A stretch of 64,000 bases of DNA from Trichostrongylus colubriformis (lineage: Eukaryota; Nematoda; Chromadorea; Rhabditida; Trichostrongylidae). Below the pieces are notes generated by a model. The model searched no databases and was not told the origin of the DNA. It saw only the letters and a program-made list of their open reading frames with translations. Location of the stretch: the NCBI GenBank assembly GCA_963978905.1, contig OZ022259.1:9982001-10046000 (forward strand). Reading direction: 5' to 3'. The position numbers and the translations under genes were made by a program. Positions 12,409-23,600 of the stretch are shown here, one piece after another (the first letter of the stretch is position 1; the number at the start of each line of letters is the position of its first letter).

Positions 12409-13705
12409 CGTTTTCCAAATTCACGTCATTCGCTGACTTTTGAAGACATTTTGCGGCCATTTCTTGGGAAACTTCAGTCAAGCTGACCTATAACCTATAG
12501 CCTGCACAGACAGCGTAACATTACGCAGTGCTCAGGCATCGCCGATGTTATCTCTGTAAAAGCACATATATCTCTATTTCGTTACACTTGAGTACCATTT
12601 TTTTCCACAACTTAGGTGTACGATTCGCCAAAGTTTTCTTCTACAAGTTTTCCGTCGCATATTCAATGTTAGCATATTTTGCCTTGGAAGGATTTTACGG
12701 GCAGGTGATGATTTGATTCACTGACAACTCTTTTTTTTGGCTTCGGACTCAACAGATGGAATACAAAAATTAGATAAACACTATATTCTCGCGGTAGCAC
12801 AAAAACCGATCGTAAACGAAGATGAAGAGTTTGTTTGGAAGGCAAATAAAGTTGAAGAACTTGTTAGAAAAGCAAATTTTCTTTTTTCTCTATCAAATTT
12901 TGAAGTGGAACCTCATATCAAACTTTTCTGCAAACTATGGACTTTTCCTCCAAAGTCGTGCCAACAACACCGCGTCATTACATTTCCTTCTGTTGGCTGT
13001 AAAGCAGTTATTACACTTCCTATCGCCAAAACGTCCAATTTCAAGAGCACGTCTCTGGTCTATACCAGCAAAAATATCAGTTTTCAAAAACTTATTTTGC
13101 ATGTTCAATAGATTGAAGAATCAAGCGATTCCCAGTCTCAGAAGACCACTGAGAACAGCGAACCAGTAAAGACCCTTTTCGGACTCGGCTAAGTCGAGGC
13201 AGTGCTTTAGCAGACTACAGAAACAAATTTGATTCTCTACATTCCCGTCAGTGGCTAGGCGTTCTGATTTTCGCAGTTATATCGAAATCGTGACCAACAG
13301 CTATTTGCATGACAGGGGTTTGTAATACTGAGTGGTATTTAGATTTATAATAGTCGATACTTTCGCAGTAAGGAGGAGGGGTGGGGAGGGAATTTCATAA
13401 AAAGTTGCACATTTGAGTATCTCTTGAGGATCTTCGTGATGTCACCCTGCATATCTAAGCGTATATTTTTGCCTGAGCCTAGGAGGGAGGAAAGGATTCC
13501 GTTTAATTCCTTGGCTTATGTAAAATTAGCGTGGATAGTAGGATGCCCCCCTCCCCTCATTGCAATAGCACCGAGCCCCCTCATCGCGATGGCCAAAATA
13601 ATAAATATGTTCCTATTTAAAATATCTACCAATGATATTGATGAAATATAAATATCTGAAATAATAATAAATATCTTGTAAGGAACATTATCCTTCCTCT
13701 TTTAA
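12409..13705. other. Unassigned region
   Basis: It includes a 124-codon plus-strand frame at 12737-13111 with no recognisable domain or splice support. The rest is AT-rich. Confidence 0.4.
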
Positions 13706-14292
13706 CCCATTGACGCCCGCATGAGACGCCGGGTTCTCACTCGGTATTGATCTCATTAACAAAAATTTTCCAGTACTTCCGTGGCTCTGTGTGTTCCATA
13801 AACTCGAAAGCCAACTAATGCTTTTCCTTTGAGTTTCTGGTGCACATTACTAGTTGACATCTTCAATTTGAAGAATGTTATGGGACTTCAAAATCACACA
13901 GTGGTTGCTCACAAGAATGAGAGTCAACCCTCAACTCAGTTAATAAGTTCTTGAAACACTTCTTTCGGCTGGCGTTTTGTATATCAGGTAACGTAATAAT
14001 ATTTTACGTCAACTTTGTCTGAGAAGAAGTTGCTTGGTTCCTTCTGTTCACTGTTCATATTGTTATATGTTGTTATAAGTTGCTCCATGTGTTTGGAGGA
14101 ATAGAGCATCATATTTTTGTACAAGGAATAATTTTCTAGATGGATCTTCACATACTGGTGTCGAGAAAACGCCAGTTTGCTTGAAACACATGAAATATTT
14201 GGTAACCTAAAGCTAAATGACAGTTATTTATTATTATCTCCTTCTTTGTAGCGGAGTACGCATGCGCGCGAAACGGTGCGGGCGTCAATGGG
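13706..14292. mobile_element. piggyBac-type MITE with TTAA target duplication
   Basis: 587 bp bounded by a perfect 16-bp inverted repeat, CCCATTGACGCCCGCA on the left and TGCGGGCGTCAATGGG on the right. Each end is flanked directly by TTAA (13702-13705 and 14293-14296). TTAA duplication with CCC...GGG ends is the signature of the piggyBac superfamily. There is no transposase ORF, so it must be mobilised in trans. A detached right end of the same family lies near 38.5 kb. Confidence 0.85.
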
Positions 14293-15406
14293 TTAATAAA
14301 TCTCGACAACACATAAAGTATGAGAAACGACGCTCTCACTTACACCTCGACTGAATAGGTTGTTTTCACTGAAATAATCGCTGCAGATTAGCAAAATCTT
14401 TTCTCCTGATGGTTCAAGCCACACGCTCTACTGTTTTCAAATAATGGAGTCGTTTAAAAATGTATTTTCATTATCTATGACTTTTCACTACTTTAACCAT
14501 TCTACATTTTATCAATTTTGGTGAAACTAGCTGTTAAGCACATACGTAGCCAACTATTGTTGCATCGGCTGTGAAAGTGTGCGTCAATAGAGATAAGGTT
14601 TTATTGCCACACTCAATCGGCCGTATTTTAGAAAATTTCAATAAGTACGAGCAGCTGGACCAGTTAATGAACCAGCAGTGTCAATAATGAAAGCCAAAAA
14701 GTTTGGTAAATTATCCATGATAAAAACGAGAAACTAGTTTGAGTTTATATATCAGCCATTGAGAATGCACGAAAGTAAAAGTCCAACGATATTGCTAGCA
14801 GCAACTGTCAGAAGTACTACAGGAAAGAGTAGGGGTCGTCCATTTCTTCAATTTAAGAAATTTATTGTGCTTATTGGAAAATTGATTGCTCTCCGTCAGC
14901 ACCTTCTACATGTTATCTCCGTCGAAATTGATCTTAATAATAAGCAATTATGATTAACTTTGACCTATTTTCAAGTTCTTGTGTCAGAGATCACGTTCTC
15001 TGGATTTTCCCTATCTGAGTGATTTTCTTGGGAATAATTTTGACCAAAATTTTTCTCATTCTTACGATTTTCGCACGACATTCACGATGACACTCCAGCA
15101 TAATCCCAGTTGCTCTGGTATCAACAACTGCTACGATAAACACCAAACAACAAAAACAATTTTCGTTCACCCGCTCGTTGTCGATGATGATAAAATTTGC
15201 GATAAAAGATAAAACCGAAACATTACAGTGGAACTCACATCCGCTTTCGATACTGAGCTGTTCGAGTTGGTGCTCCGGCAGTTGCGAGCTGGCTTGACCC
15301 ATGTTTGAGCGTTAACTGTGTGACGCACGGGTCCGCCTCGGCTACTCCGCACTCCGAGCTTCCTTCGGCGTTATCGGTGTGATAACAGTGGTGATATGCC
15401 CAGATC
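14293..15406. other. Unassigned region upstream of the small membrane-protein gene
   Basis: AT-rich to about 15,220, then a distinctly GC-richer block from 15,230 to 15,440 leading into the first exon proposed at 15,407. That block may be promoter or 5' UTR. Frames on the minus strand there look like shadows. Confidence 0.35.
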
Positions 15407-16835
15407 ATGTCATCCACTATGCGCCGAGAAGAGGGATTTCATGGAGGTGAGTAAGCTCATGAGCGCCTAAAGAAACACTTTAACGAATTGTTTACGTTTT
15501 GGTTCTTTTTCTACCCTTACATTCGTCATTTTTTACACATCATTTTTATTTAAACCATCACAAGCCTCTTTTCTCGATAAATATAGGATCTGGAGTATGC
15601 CATTCAATAGTGCTGCAATCCCATGCAGTCGATACACATTTTCTGCTATTGGAAAGGACTAGACCCTTAGCACAGTTAGCCATGTCTAAGGTATTCGGAC
15701 AAGATAGAGAACAGAGATAGGGTAGACTTAATAGACGAAGAAAATTATGAGGAACCCTTAAAAGCCTTCAGTCACCATGTTTTTGTTACTTATCCCATGG
15801 ACTCAATTCCGTGCCCCGCGCGCCCGCAATAGCCCTCTGCCTCGGGTGTGTACCCTTATGTCGGATTTCGCACGACGACGAGCGGCGTGCGACGCAGTGT
15901 GTGCGAGCTATACGCGTCGCGGTAGTTGGGTCTTAGAACGATTACACGCTAATGCTAGGGGCGGATACGCAGTTGACTTGTAATCGCTTCGAGACCCAAC
16001 GACATGGCGCCTTTAGCTCGTCCGCATTGCTTCGCTTGCGACATGCCGCGGTGTGACATTCTGACATAAGGGCACACCCCTCTGCTTCGACCCCATCTCG
16101 GACCCGCCCAACCACTTAGCGATTGAAACTTCCGTCACACTTCAAGAATATTTTATGAATAGAAATGTAATCCAGAAAAACGGAGAAAAAGTGGAATTGC
16201 TGCCGTAATAGGAGCGAAGTTATACTCACAGCTCCCAACAACCCATTCAGTTATCAGTGCGATTCTAATCAAAACTAGGATGCATGGAGCATGCCGAAGA
16301 GACAGCCCAGTACTAGAACATTATCATATATTACAGAAAATTTGCTATCCGTGTCCCCCACAGTTTCTGGGGCAAGGGGAGAAATTTTCAGCAGTTATCA
16401 TCGAATGCGCGTTGCATCAGTATTTCTCGAAGGACGATGAAAGTGAGCGAATATAATAATATAAATAAATAAGTAAGCTTTGAAACAGAAATTATTTTGC
16501 GTTTATCACGTCTTTCCTATTCTAGCAGTCATAAATAGCAAGAAGAACAAAAATTTCACAAATTACCGTATTTTTAACCAGTTGAGGGTTTCCGGTACCT
16601 ATGAAATATTGTTCAGGTGAACCCACCACGTTCCGAACAGGACTTCTACGCCAACTACGATCCCTGGGTTGGTATTGGGACGGCGATTGTACTTGCTCTA
16701 TTCTTTTTCTTAATCACTGTGAAGTCTTGCGTACATTACGTCATACGCCATTGGCGAATGCATCAATTCTACAAACAAACGCAGCTCAACGACCAGCCGC
16801 CCGATGACGATCACCCGAACACGGAGGTAGCTTGA
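15407..16835 (+). CDS. Putative small single-pass membrane protein, 3 exons
   Basis: Model: exons 15407-15446, 15587-15690 and 16617-16835, giving 120 residues. The first exon opens with ATG and ends at GGAG|GTGAGT. The second follows an ATATAG acceptor and ends AAG|GTATTC. The third follows TTCAG and closes with TGA. The phases (1, then 0) fit without adjustment. Exon 3 is the best-supported part: an acidic/aromatic lead (QDFYANYDPWVGIG), one strongly hydrophobic helix (TAIVLALFFFLITVKSCV), a basic juxtamembrane stretch (IRHWRMHQFYK) and an acidic Pro/Asp-rich tail. This suggests a type I-like or KCNE-like small accessory protein, but I do not recognise the family. Exons 1-2 are less certain. 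A MITE sits in intron 2. Confidence 0.45.
15844..16079. mobile_element. Mutator-like MITE, copy 3 (inside an intron)
   Basis: The left end GGGTGTGTACCCTTATGTC mirrors the right end, which reads GACATAAGGGCACACC. Flanking words CCTCTGCCTC (15834-15843) and CCTCTGCTTC (16079-16088) form a 10-bp target duplication with one mismatch. The interior closely matches the copy at 58.73 kb. It lies in the second intron of the proposed membrane-protein gene. Confidence 0.75.
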
Positions 16836-17234
16836 GGTGGGTATTAAAACAGCAATACGTAAACAATACAGAATGGAAAGAGACTACGGCCAGTTTGAAT
16901 TGGTATTTCCAGAACTCACTGTAAACCTGACTGTAACGGGCACGCGCTTATCGAAATTCGCGAATATCTCCGCTTCAGGGGTCAGATTACCATCTGTATC
17001 ATTGCGCTAGGATAAGCCAAAATTGTTGAATAGATGGCTCAATATTTCTTTAGCACGTACCAAATGGCTTTCTACGTAGCTTCGGTCAAGTTATTCGAAA
17101 TCGTCAAACATTTGATTGCAAACCTTGTCTGAACAAAGGTAGCTGGTTTGGCTTCACCTTTCACCTCTCCATACAATTCTATCAATTGGCCACCTTTAAG
17201 AAATCACGATTTGAGTTCTTCTGCAACCCATATA

Positions 17235-17275
17235 TTAGGTTGTACCAAAAGCCTTGTAGGATTTCTCCAAAAACA
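17235..17275. repeat. Solitary mariner terminal repeat
   Basis: TTAGGTTGTACCAAAAGCCT here differs little from the mariner ends at 59.78 and 62.69 kb (TTAGGTTGTCCCAAAAGCCT) and is preceded by TA. No partner end or transposase remnant follows, so the rest was deleted, or replaced by the neighbouring foldback element. Confidence 0.6.
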
Positions 17276-17340
17276 TCAATAACTCTTGCTTACTTCGAGA
17301 CTAATGTAGGCGGTTTAGGATGGACAAGACCGATTTGGAA

Positions 17341-17672
17341 GGCCGGTGATTTGTTCCCACCGTAACCCTGTTTAAAGGACGCAAGCGTGTCCTTTAAAGA
17401 TATTGGCTCCTGCACGGTCTTTTGAACACGTGGAAGTTGGGATTGTCGAGGATGAGACAGATGTTTTGGCTGAGGCTTTTTCATGTAGGAGGAGGGGACA
17501 TGATTCTTAGCCTAAGCCTAGAGAAGAGCTTCGACGTTGGTGAAAAGCATCTGGCTCATCTTCGGTGACAACCCCAACTTCCACCGTGTTTAAAGGACCG
17601 TGCTGAAGGTGGGATCTTTAAAGGACGCGTTCTCGTCCTTTAAACAGGGTTACGGTGGGAACAAATCACGGC
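17341..17672. mobile_element. Foldback element with nested hairpins
   Basis: A ~330-bp long imperfect inverted repeat. The left arm (from GGCCGGTGATTTGTTCCC) is matched by the right arm (ending GGGAACAAATCACGGCC). Within each arm sits a smaller palindrome, TTTAAAGGAC...GTCCTTTAAA. Further inward, CACGGTC/GACCGTG and GGAAGTTGGG/CCCAACTTCC pairs continue the symmetry, leaving only a short central loop near 17,480-17,550. No transposase is present. The minus frame 17290-17484 is a shadow. Confidence 0.75.
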
Positions 17673-17994
17673 CTGCGGAATCCGACTTGTTTAGGATGGT
17701 GGTAGAACAGTCTCTCGGCTCTCTAACAAAGTATAATTGACCCGCCAGATTCCGCGGAGAAGGCAACATTGCCCGTAGTGGCGCCCACCGAAATTACTGG
17801 TAAATCAGGCTGACACAATTTGCAGAAGAATTTGGTGGCTTTCTCCCGATACGTAAGGGCACCTCGGTAAAAACGCTGCCATGGCTGTTCAGGAAGAAAA
17901 TGAACTGATTTTTTCGGTAACGTCCTCGAATTATTGTCTTTCCGTCATCAGCTCAAAATTTTTTGCTACTAATTGGCGCAATCAATGTCTTCGA

Positions 17995-18242
17995 TACCGA
18001 TACCTCCAATCCTGCTGCATCTCCTCGTTCACTCTCACCGTAGCCAATCAGGAATCACGTCGCCTCAAAGTGTGTCCTGCCACCCAAAGGCGTCAGCTGT
18101 TAACCGTCACGCCATCTCTACAGCTCAGACGCGCGCTTCCAAGAGAATCCATAAATAGGCCTCCTAGGCTTGTAAGATCCATGTCAGTGATTTCTTTTAG
18201 GGATTTCTCAATAACCACTTGACCCCTAATACTACCTTTTAG
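17995..18242. repeat. Truncated TTAGGGG-end TIR element, copy D
   Basis: The right half of the family is present: the CTCAATAACCA block and a right terminus CCCCTAATACTACCTTTTA. The left terminus is missing. Confidence 0.55.
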
Positions 18243-18477
18243 GCTAGGAGAACACGGGTCAGTTACCAAAATCACTTTCACACTGGGCGCATATCCCGAG
18301 AAAAGCTAAACACAGGACCGTACATACATCAGCGTGTTCAAGAAATTTGACACAGTTTGATCATACCCATCTGCTCACAAGATCACGAGAGGTATTAACT
18401 AGTTGATGATACAACACTTCGTATCGTTACAAATTCAATAAATTCGTATTGCTATTATAAGGATGATGGGTTATGAG

Positions 18478-18560
18478 CTAAAGCCTTGGTCTCGGAAGGG
18501 ACTCGAACCCGCACTCCATGCTTCCTGGTCATATGTGGTAATCCATTACGGTAACGAGAC
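18478..18560 (-). repeat. tRNA-derived SINE, copy 1
   Basis: On the minus strand a tRNA-like body starts GGTCTCGTTACCGTAATGG and closes with a perfect 7-bp acceptor partner, CGAGACC. It contains a canonical B-box, GGGTTCGAGTCCC. The anticodon stem is poorly paired and the T-loop is one base too long, so it is not a credible functional tRNA. Homology with the copy at 57.75 kb continues past the tRNA part (CATAAC-CA-CATCCTT tail), which marks it as a SINE family. Confidence 0.65.
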
Positions 18561-18720
18561 CCTTTCCACCGTCTAGGTACTGTAATAGTATATGCCCGGA
18601 GAGCGAGCAGGTTACAAGTCATATGCATTTAGTTGCCGCAAAGTATAAGAGCTGCATGAGGCCGGGATCGTACTTGGCGATCGCTATCGACGCAACGCGG
18701 AGCTGCAATCAGTTTCGTGC

Positions 18721-19231
18721 TTAGAGGCAGTGATAGGGGAAATCCGAACGAAGAGGAAATAAGCAGTGAATATGAAAGTCGAGATGTCTAGTAATAGTAC
18801 TGTGAAGAAAAAACGGATGGAAATGGCCAAAAACCCGAGAAGCAGGAACCCTCCACACCGTTGATCCTCGACGTGGAGCCTTCCCGTGAAGAGGCGGGTA
18901 GTTCGGACGAGTTTTCCATTGGCAGGTTGCCACGTGGGAAACACGAAGAAATGTTCGCGAATGAGAAAGAATCCTTTTTTCTGGAGTGAGCTTCAAGCTA
19001 AATTGAGAAAGTGGGCCGCGATACCTCCTATTCCCACCCTAGCCACTCAGTCGCTAGCAGGCAGACCGAGCCAAGAAAGGCGGCTAGAGCTAAAGAGGCC
19101 GCCTCTGCCAGAGCTCAGAGGCGCGCCATTCGCGGGGGGTTTCACCGCAGATAGGCTTCCCATACCTCTATTTCTAGGTGAGTAACTCCTTTTAGCGATC
19201 CCCTATCACTCATATTACCTCACTGTCTTTG
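18721..19231. mobile_element. TTAGGGG-end TIR family, copy B
   Basis: Left border TTAGAGGCAGTGATAGGGGA and right border CCCCTATCACT, followed by CTGTCTTTGA. The interior has the same GAAAGTCGAGATG and CACCGCAGATAG blocks as the other copies. Its right border abuts the palindromic MITE that begins at 19228. Confidence 0.65.
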
Positions 19232-19658
19232 AAGGAATCGTCCACAGAAAAATGAGGTTTGATGTTCCCCATATGTTTATGTTGTATTTCCCTAATGTGG
19301 GCCGCCAGCAAAGTTTCACGTAAAAAAGTCAATGCGGCTTAGAAACTACACCACAAAGTCTTAGCCGGATGAGCGGGCCTTTGAGCAAATGCTCACCGCG
19401 TCGTCCGCCGCGGTCAGAGACGCATTACGGGAACAGGAAGTTACGTAAACAGTCCCACCCTCCGTCCCAAACCGCGGCGGACCACGGGACGGGGCTTTAA
19501 CTCGGAAGCCCTGCCCACCCGGCTAAAAATTCGGGAAGCTGTATCTTAGCCGAATTCTCTTTTTCGCGTGAAACTTTGCATGCGGTCCTTACTAGGCAGA
19601 TACTACATAAATATAAGAGTAATAGACAAACTAATTTTTCCGCGAACGATTCCTCTAA
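19228..19658. mobile_element. Palindromic MITE (TTAAAGGAATCG family), copy 2
   Basis: Left end TTTGAAGGAATCGTCCACAG; right end reverse-complemented TTAGAGGAATCGTTCGCGG. The internal inverted pair GTCGTCCGCCGCGGT / ACCGCGGCGGACCAC matches the organisation of the copy at 1617-2044. 431 bp, no coding capacity. Confidence 0.7.
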
Positions 19659-20619
19659 GCATGTCAATGCCAGAAAACGTGTCAGCGACTCGATCACGGC
19701 GCGTGGTTGCGTCGACCAAGCTTGCAGAATATGAATGCCGTTAGCTCAGTGGATGAGAGCCACTGAAAAACCAGCATGAAAGTTTTCCGAAGCATCAGTA
19801 CTATGGCTCGACTCGTCCATTATCACATCATCATTTTTTAAACTTTTCAATCGATCCTTCTTTAATAATCACAGATCTCTGTAAGTACACGGCGAATACA
19901 GTAGTAATAATCACAACTCTTAAATTGCCATTTGTAAGCACGAGAAAACCGTATCTAATCTTACATAATGGAATATTGCGCGTCTAGTCCTACCGGGATA
20001 CAATACAATGCACAAAGTGATCGATAGAATGCAAGAAATAAAGTTACATCAAATCATGGGCTACAACCAGAATTACGACGACCTATAGAAACGACTGAGC
20101 TAAAAAGCTCAAAATTTATTTCACCAATCGGTAATTGCTCCTCATATAGCGAGCAAACACAGTGGCTAACCTTTAAGTAATGTTAGCAAGATCAAGCAAA
20201 AAACTATATCGGCTATAAGTAATCGGTAGGAACCGTAAAATTATTGATTGATTCACTCACCAACCAACTCATTAGTTTGAGCAGTTCCTAAACTTTACTC
20301 TGTAAGCAGCCGCTTAGAGTTCGAAAATCGCACACTCGGTTACGTTCAAGTAGCTTTCAAAGCACTTTGAATTACGATTTCGTATAAGAAATGACCCTAC
20401 TTAGCGAGTAATTCGAATACGCATTCATTTTACATGCGTTTAATCAGAACTCATGTTTGTGCGACAAGCTTATTCTGTGCATACAATAGAATAGAAAATA
20501 GAATTGAGTGATTATTTGGCAATTCACCTATTCAAGGGATAAGGTCGCATGAAATCCACACAAGTCCGTACTTCCATTACATCAGATGGAGCTGTGAGAA
20601 AACTGGAGAAACGATATCA
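19659..20619. other. Region downstream of the SLC30A9 homologue
   Basis: No gene recognised. This would hold the 3' UTR and terminator of the minus-strand SLC30A9 gene. A TTTATT (AATAAA on the minus strand) occurs near 20,117, about 500 bp past the stop; I could not identify the true polyadenylation site. Confidence 0.35.
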
Positions 20620-23600
20620 TTATAAAGCTTCTAAATCCACATGCTGGATATCCGGATGCTTCTTCGTTATTTCCCCTTCAATTCGATCGATTTCATCACC
20701 AAGTCGATCGATGATTTTCTCACCGTGCGTTTCCATAAAATTTTCCAGCTCTTTCTCATCCTTCAACTCATGAACTTCCTGAAATCAACCATACCTTGAA
20801 TGCTTCTGAAATTGCAAAAACGATATAAAATTCAATGTGTTGATCGAAGGTGAGAGTATTTACTTTCAGCAACGTTGGCAAGTGAACGTTCTGATGCAGA
20901 TAGGCGCGAGTGATTTCACGTCCATTGAAATCCAGTTCCGCCTTAAACCGCGACTGTTCCACGCCGAGCGCTGTCGCCTTTACGTCGTGCACCGACCTGA
21001 AATCACGGACAACTGCTCAACATGAACTACAGACACAATTTCTGTTGTCGTTATTGCTTAGAATCATGCTATGTCCCACAAAGCGAAGCTATCGATTACC
21101 CTCGGCACATTGCCTGGAAGCATCCCTCTCTGGCACACCATTTGGTCTTCCACCATACTCTCTCGTTACTTTGACGCACACATCCAACACGGAGTCGAAA
21201 ACTGAGCGTTGGGGCTTCGATTTTTAAACTGTTAATGGTCTACTCGTCACTACCATGACCAGTACCGCAGTCCCAAGTAACTACTTGATGTAAAGCCATA
21301 TACCGTTGCTCAAACATTACCCAGTATATTTGTCCTTTCCCACCAATCTTTATAAAAACAGTCTCGTCCATACGTTGAGGTTCTCGCACTCCCCGTCTCA
21401 CTTCTAACCAGATCATTAATTTTCAGGAATTCCTCTTTTGCATAGATGACTTCAGTATGACTATTCGCACAATACAACATTGCTCCTTCTCAACTACGGG
21501 TATTTTATTTTAGACACGACTAAGATTATGAATTCTAACGGAATATAATAAAGATTATTGTGGTGTATAAATAACATACCGTATCATTGGGTCGTTTGCC
21601 AAACGACAGACGATATCATCGGTGATTCGCTTTGGCAAACTTCGTCCAACGAGATGGGCAGCGTTCGTTCTGATGATAAACGAAGCTACGGTACCTGAAT
21701 ACACTACCTTGGAACGTGCAAAACTATCTCTGCCTAAGCCCTAAGTTTACCTCACTCTACCACCCTGACGAAATAAAAAAAGAGGTAAAACAAAAGTGAG
21801 TTAGACTCAGTGTAACAACAAATACTTATAACAGAAAGTTGGATATGACAACCTGTTGCGAACTATCTTTCTCTTGCCCTTTATCGGAAAGTTTCCTCAC
21901 CTAATAAACACCCAATCATTATTGATCCGACAGAGTCAGGAATAGGTGACGCTAGAATCGATGATAATGAGACGGCGCATAAAGCTATCACCACCTGAAA
22001 ACAGTCAATAACCTCTGCTAAGATCGAAATATTTTGAAGTAACAAACTAGGTAATAACCTGTGAGATCACCGATTATTAGCGAGTTCTTGAAGAGTATAG
22101 TAAGAAAATCACGTACTCCCGATACTGCTGCGGTATCCTCGAGCAAAACGACGTTCAGTGAAGGATCAGCCGAAGTACGAACTGAATAAAAGCAGTGATT
22201 CGAGGTGAGGTAATCCATACTAATCACGGCCATTATGAAAAAGCCTATAGCCAGTCATAGTCGCCTTGTGGTAGCAACTAGCAGGCATCTTCAGGCACCG
22301 TTCACCATTAAATATTACAATTAAGAGAGACCATTCAAAAGATACCCCGTGCTGAATAAAAAGAAGCCAAGAGCAGCAAAGGAGGATGCCCCTCCCCAAA
22401 AATATATTCTGCGCCGAAAATAAAAAAATTAGAACGTCATCGTGAATTGGTACTTCCACCAGGAAGAGATTCTATTCTGAGAACACAGCTATTCAGACTA
22501 TGGAGAGGTTGCTCAATCTAATAAGTTGCTGAAAAGCTTTCCTGCTGAGGGAAGAAAGAAGGAAAAAACTGTGATGTTAACGAAGAGAAAGCTCGAATTC
22601 ATAATGGTGAAATAGATCGATATATATCTATATTAAGCAGTGAACCCAACCGTAGTTCAAAATGCTGAGTCCAGCTCGCTTAGCTTTTTGACGGACTTCT
22701 CGATAAGCGGTGAGTCCTGATGTTCCTTGGAAGCAGAAGGACATAAACAACGCATAGTAAGCCTAAAAGAAAGAGTGTCACTCCATGAGTTAGCAGAAGC
22801 TAAGAAGTTAAGAAACACTGCGGGAATACGAGAGAACAATTAGGATTTGAATCAATGTTCAGGACCGAAGTCCATATATTAAGTCATTCGGAAGGTTCTT
22901 GCCATTTTTACACACCTCGGCTCATACAAAATTTAATCAATCGAATAAGAACCAGAACAATCAGATTCTGATTTTGATCAACACAAGTTACTGGGGTGCT
23001 TAATGCGGTTGTCCAGAACTGTAGAGATCTAAAGGTGACGGATTGATCTTTAGGTGAAGCGTCCCAAAAAAGCTGACCACAAGCTTTAAGAAAAGGTAAT
23101 CGGTAGGGCGAGGTCGGATGAGTATGGTCGATAACACAGTTTCGGAGCTCCGCTTATTCAACTTTATCAGGGCAGTTTGTGCAACATGGGGTTACGCGTT
23201 ATCGTGAAGAATGACAGGTTCTTTACCATCAGCCAATACTGAGCTTATGATCATCAGTTTACGATGCGTCACGCGAGCTCCTCGCTATACTTGGCAGCCG
23301 TAAAGTTTCGCCCATATCTATGAAGCTATGGTGTATGGTGTATTAGGGTGACCTCAGACCAGCACATCGCCGTCATGCTAATGAGGTTGACCGTTACGAG
23401 CTTCACCTTGGTACAACCACTGTGCAGATAATCTTGGTTGCCCTACAGAATCGGAGGAGAGGAATGTACGAGACAAGGTGTGGAGCTGTTGCCCTCTTCA
23501 AAGACTTCAGGGAAAATCAAAATACTTTAGGGCATAAACTATACTATGATTGAACACAGCGAGAAGCAGGCTTCAAAATGATATAGGCAACCACAGGGTA

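Noticed and set aside
12737..13111. 124-codon plus-strand ORF
   Set aside because: No recognised domain, no supporting splice sites, composition close to background, and no upstream ATG context.
18485..18560. Possible functional tRNA gene
   Set aside because: Acceptor stem and B-box are good, but the anticodon stem mispairs, position 33 is not U and the T-loop is too long; a second copy shares non-tRNA sequence.
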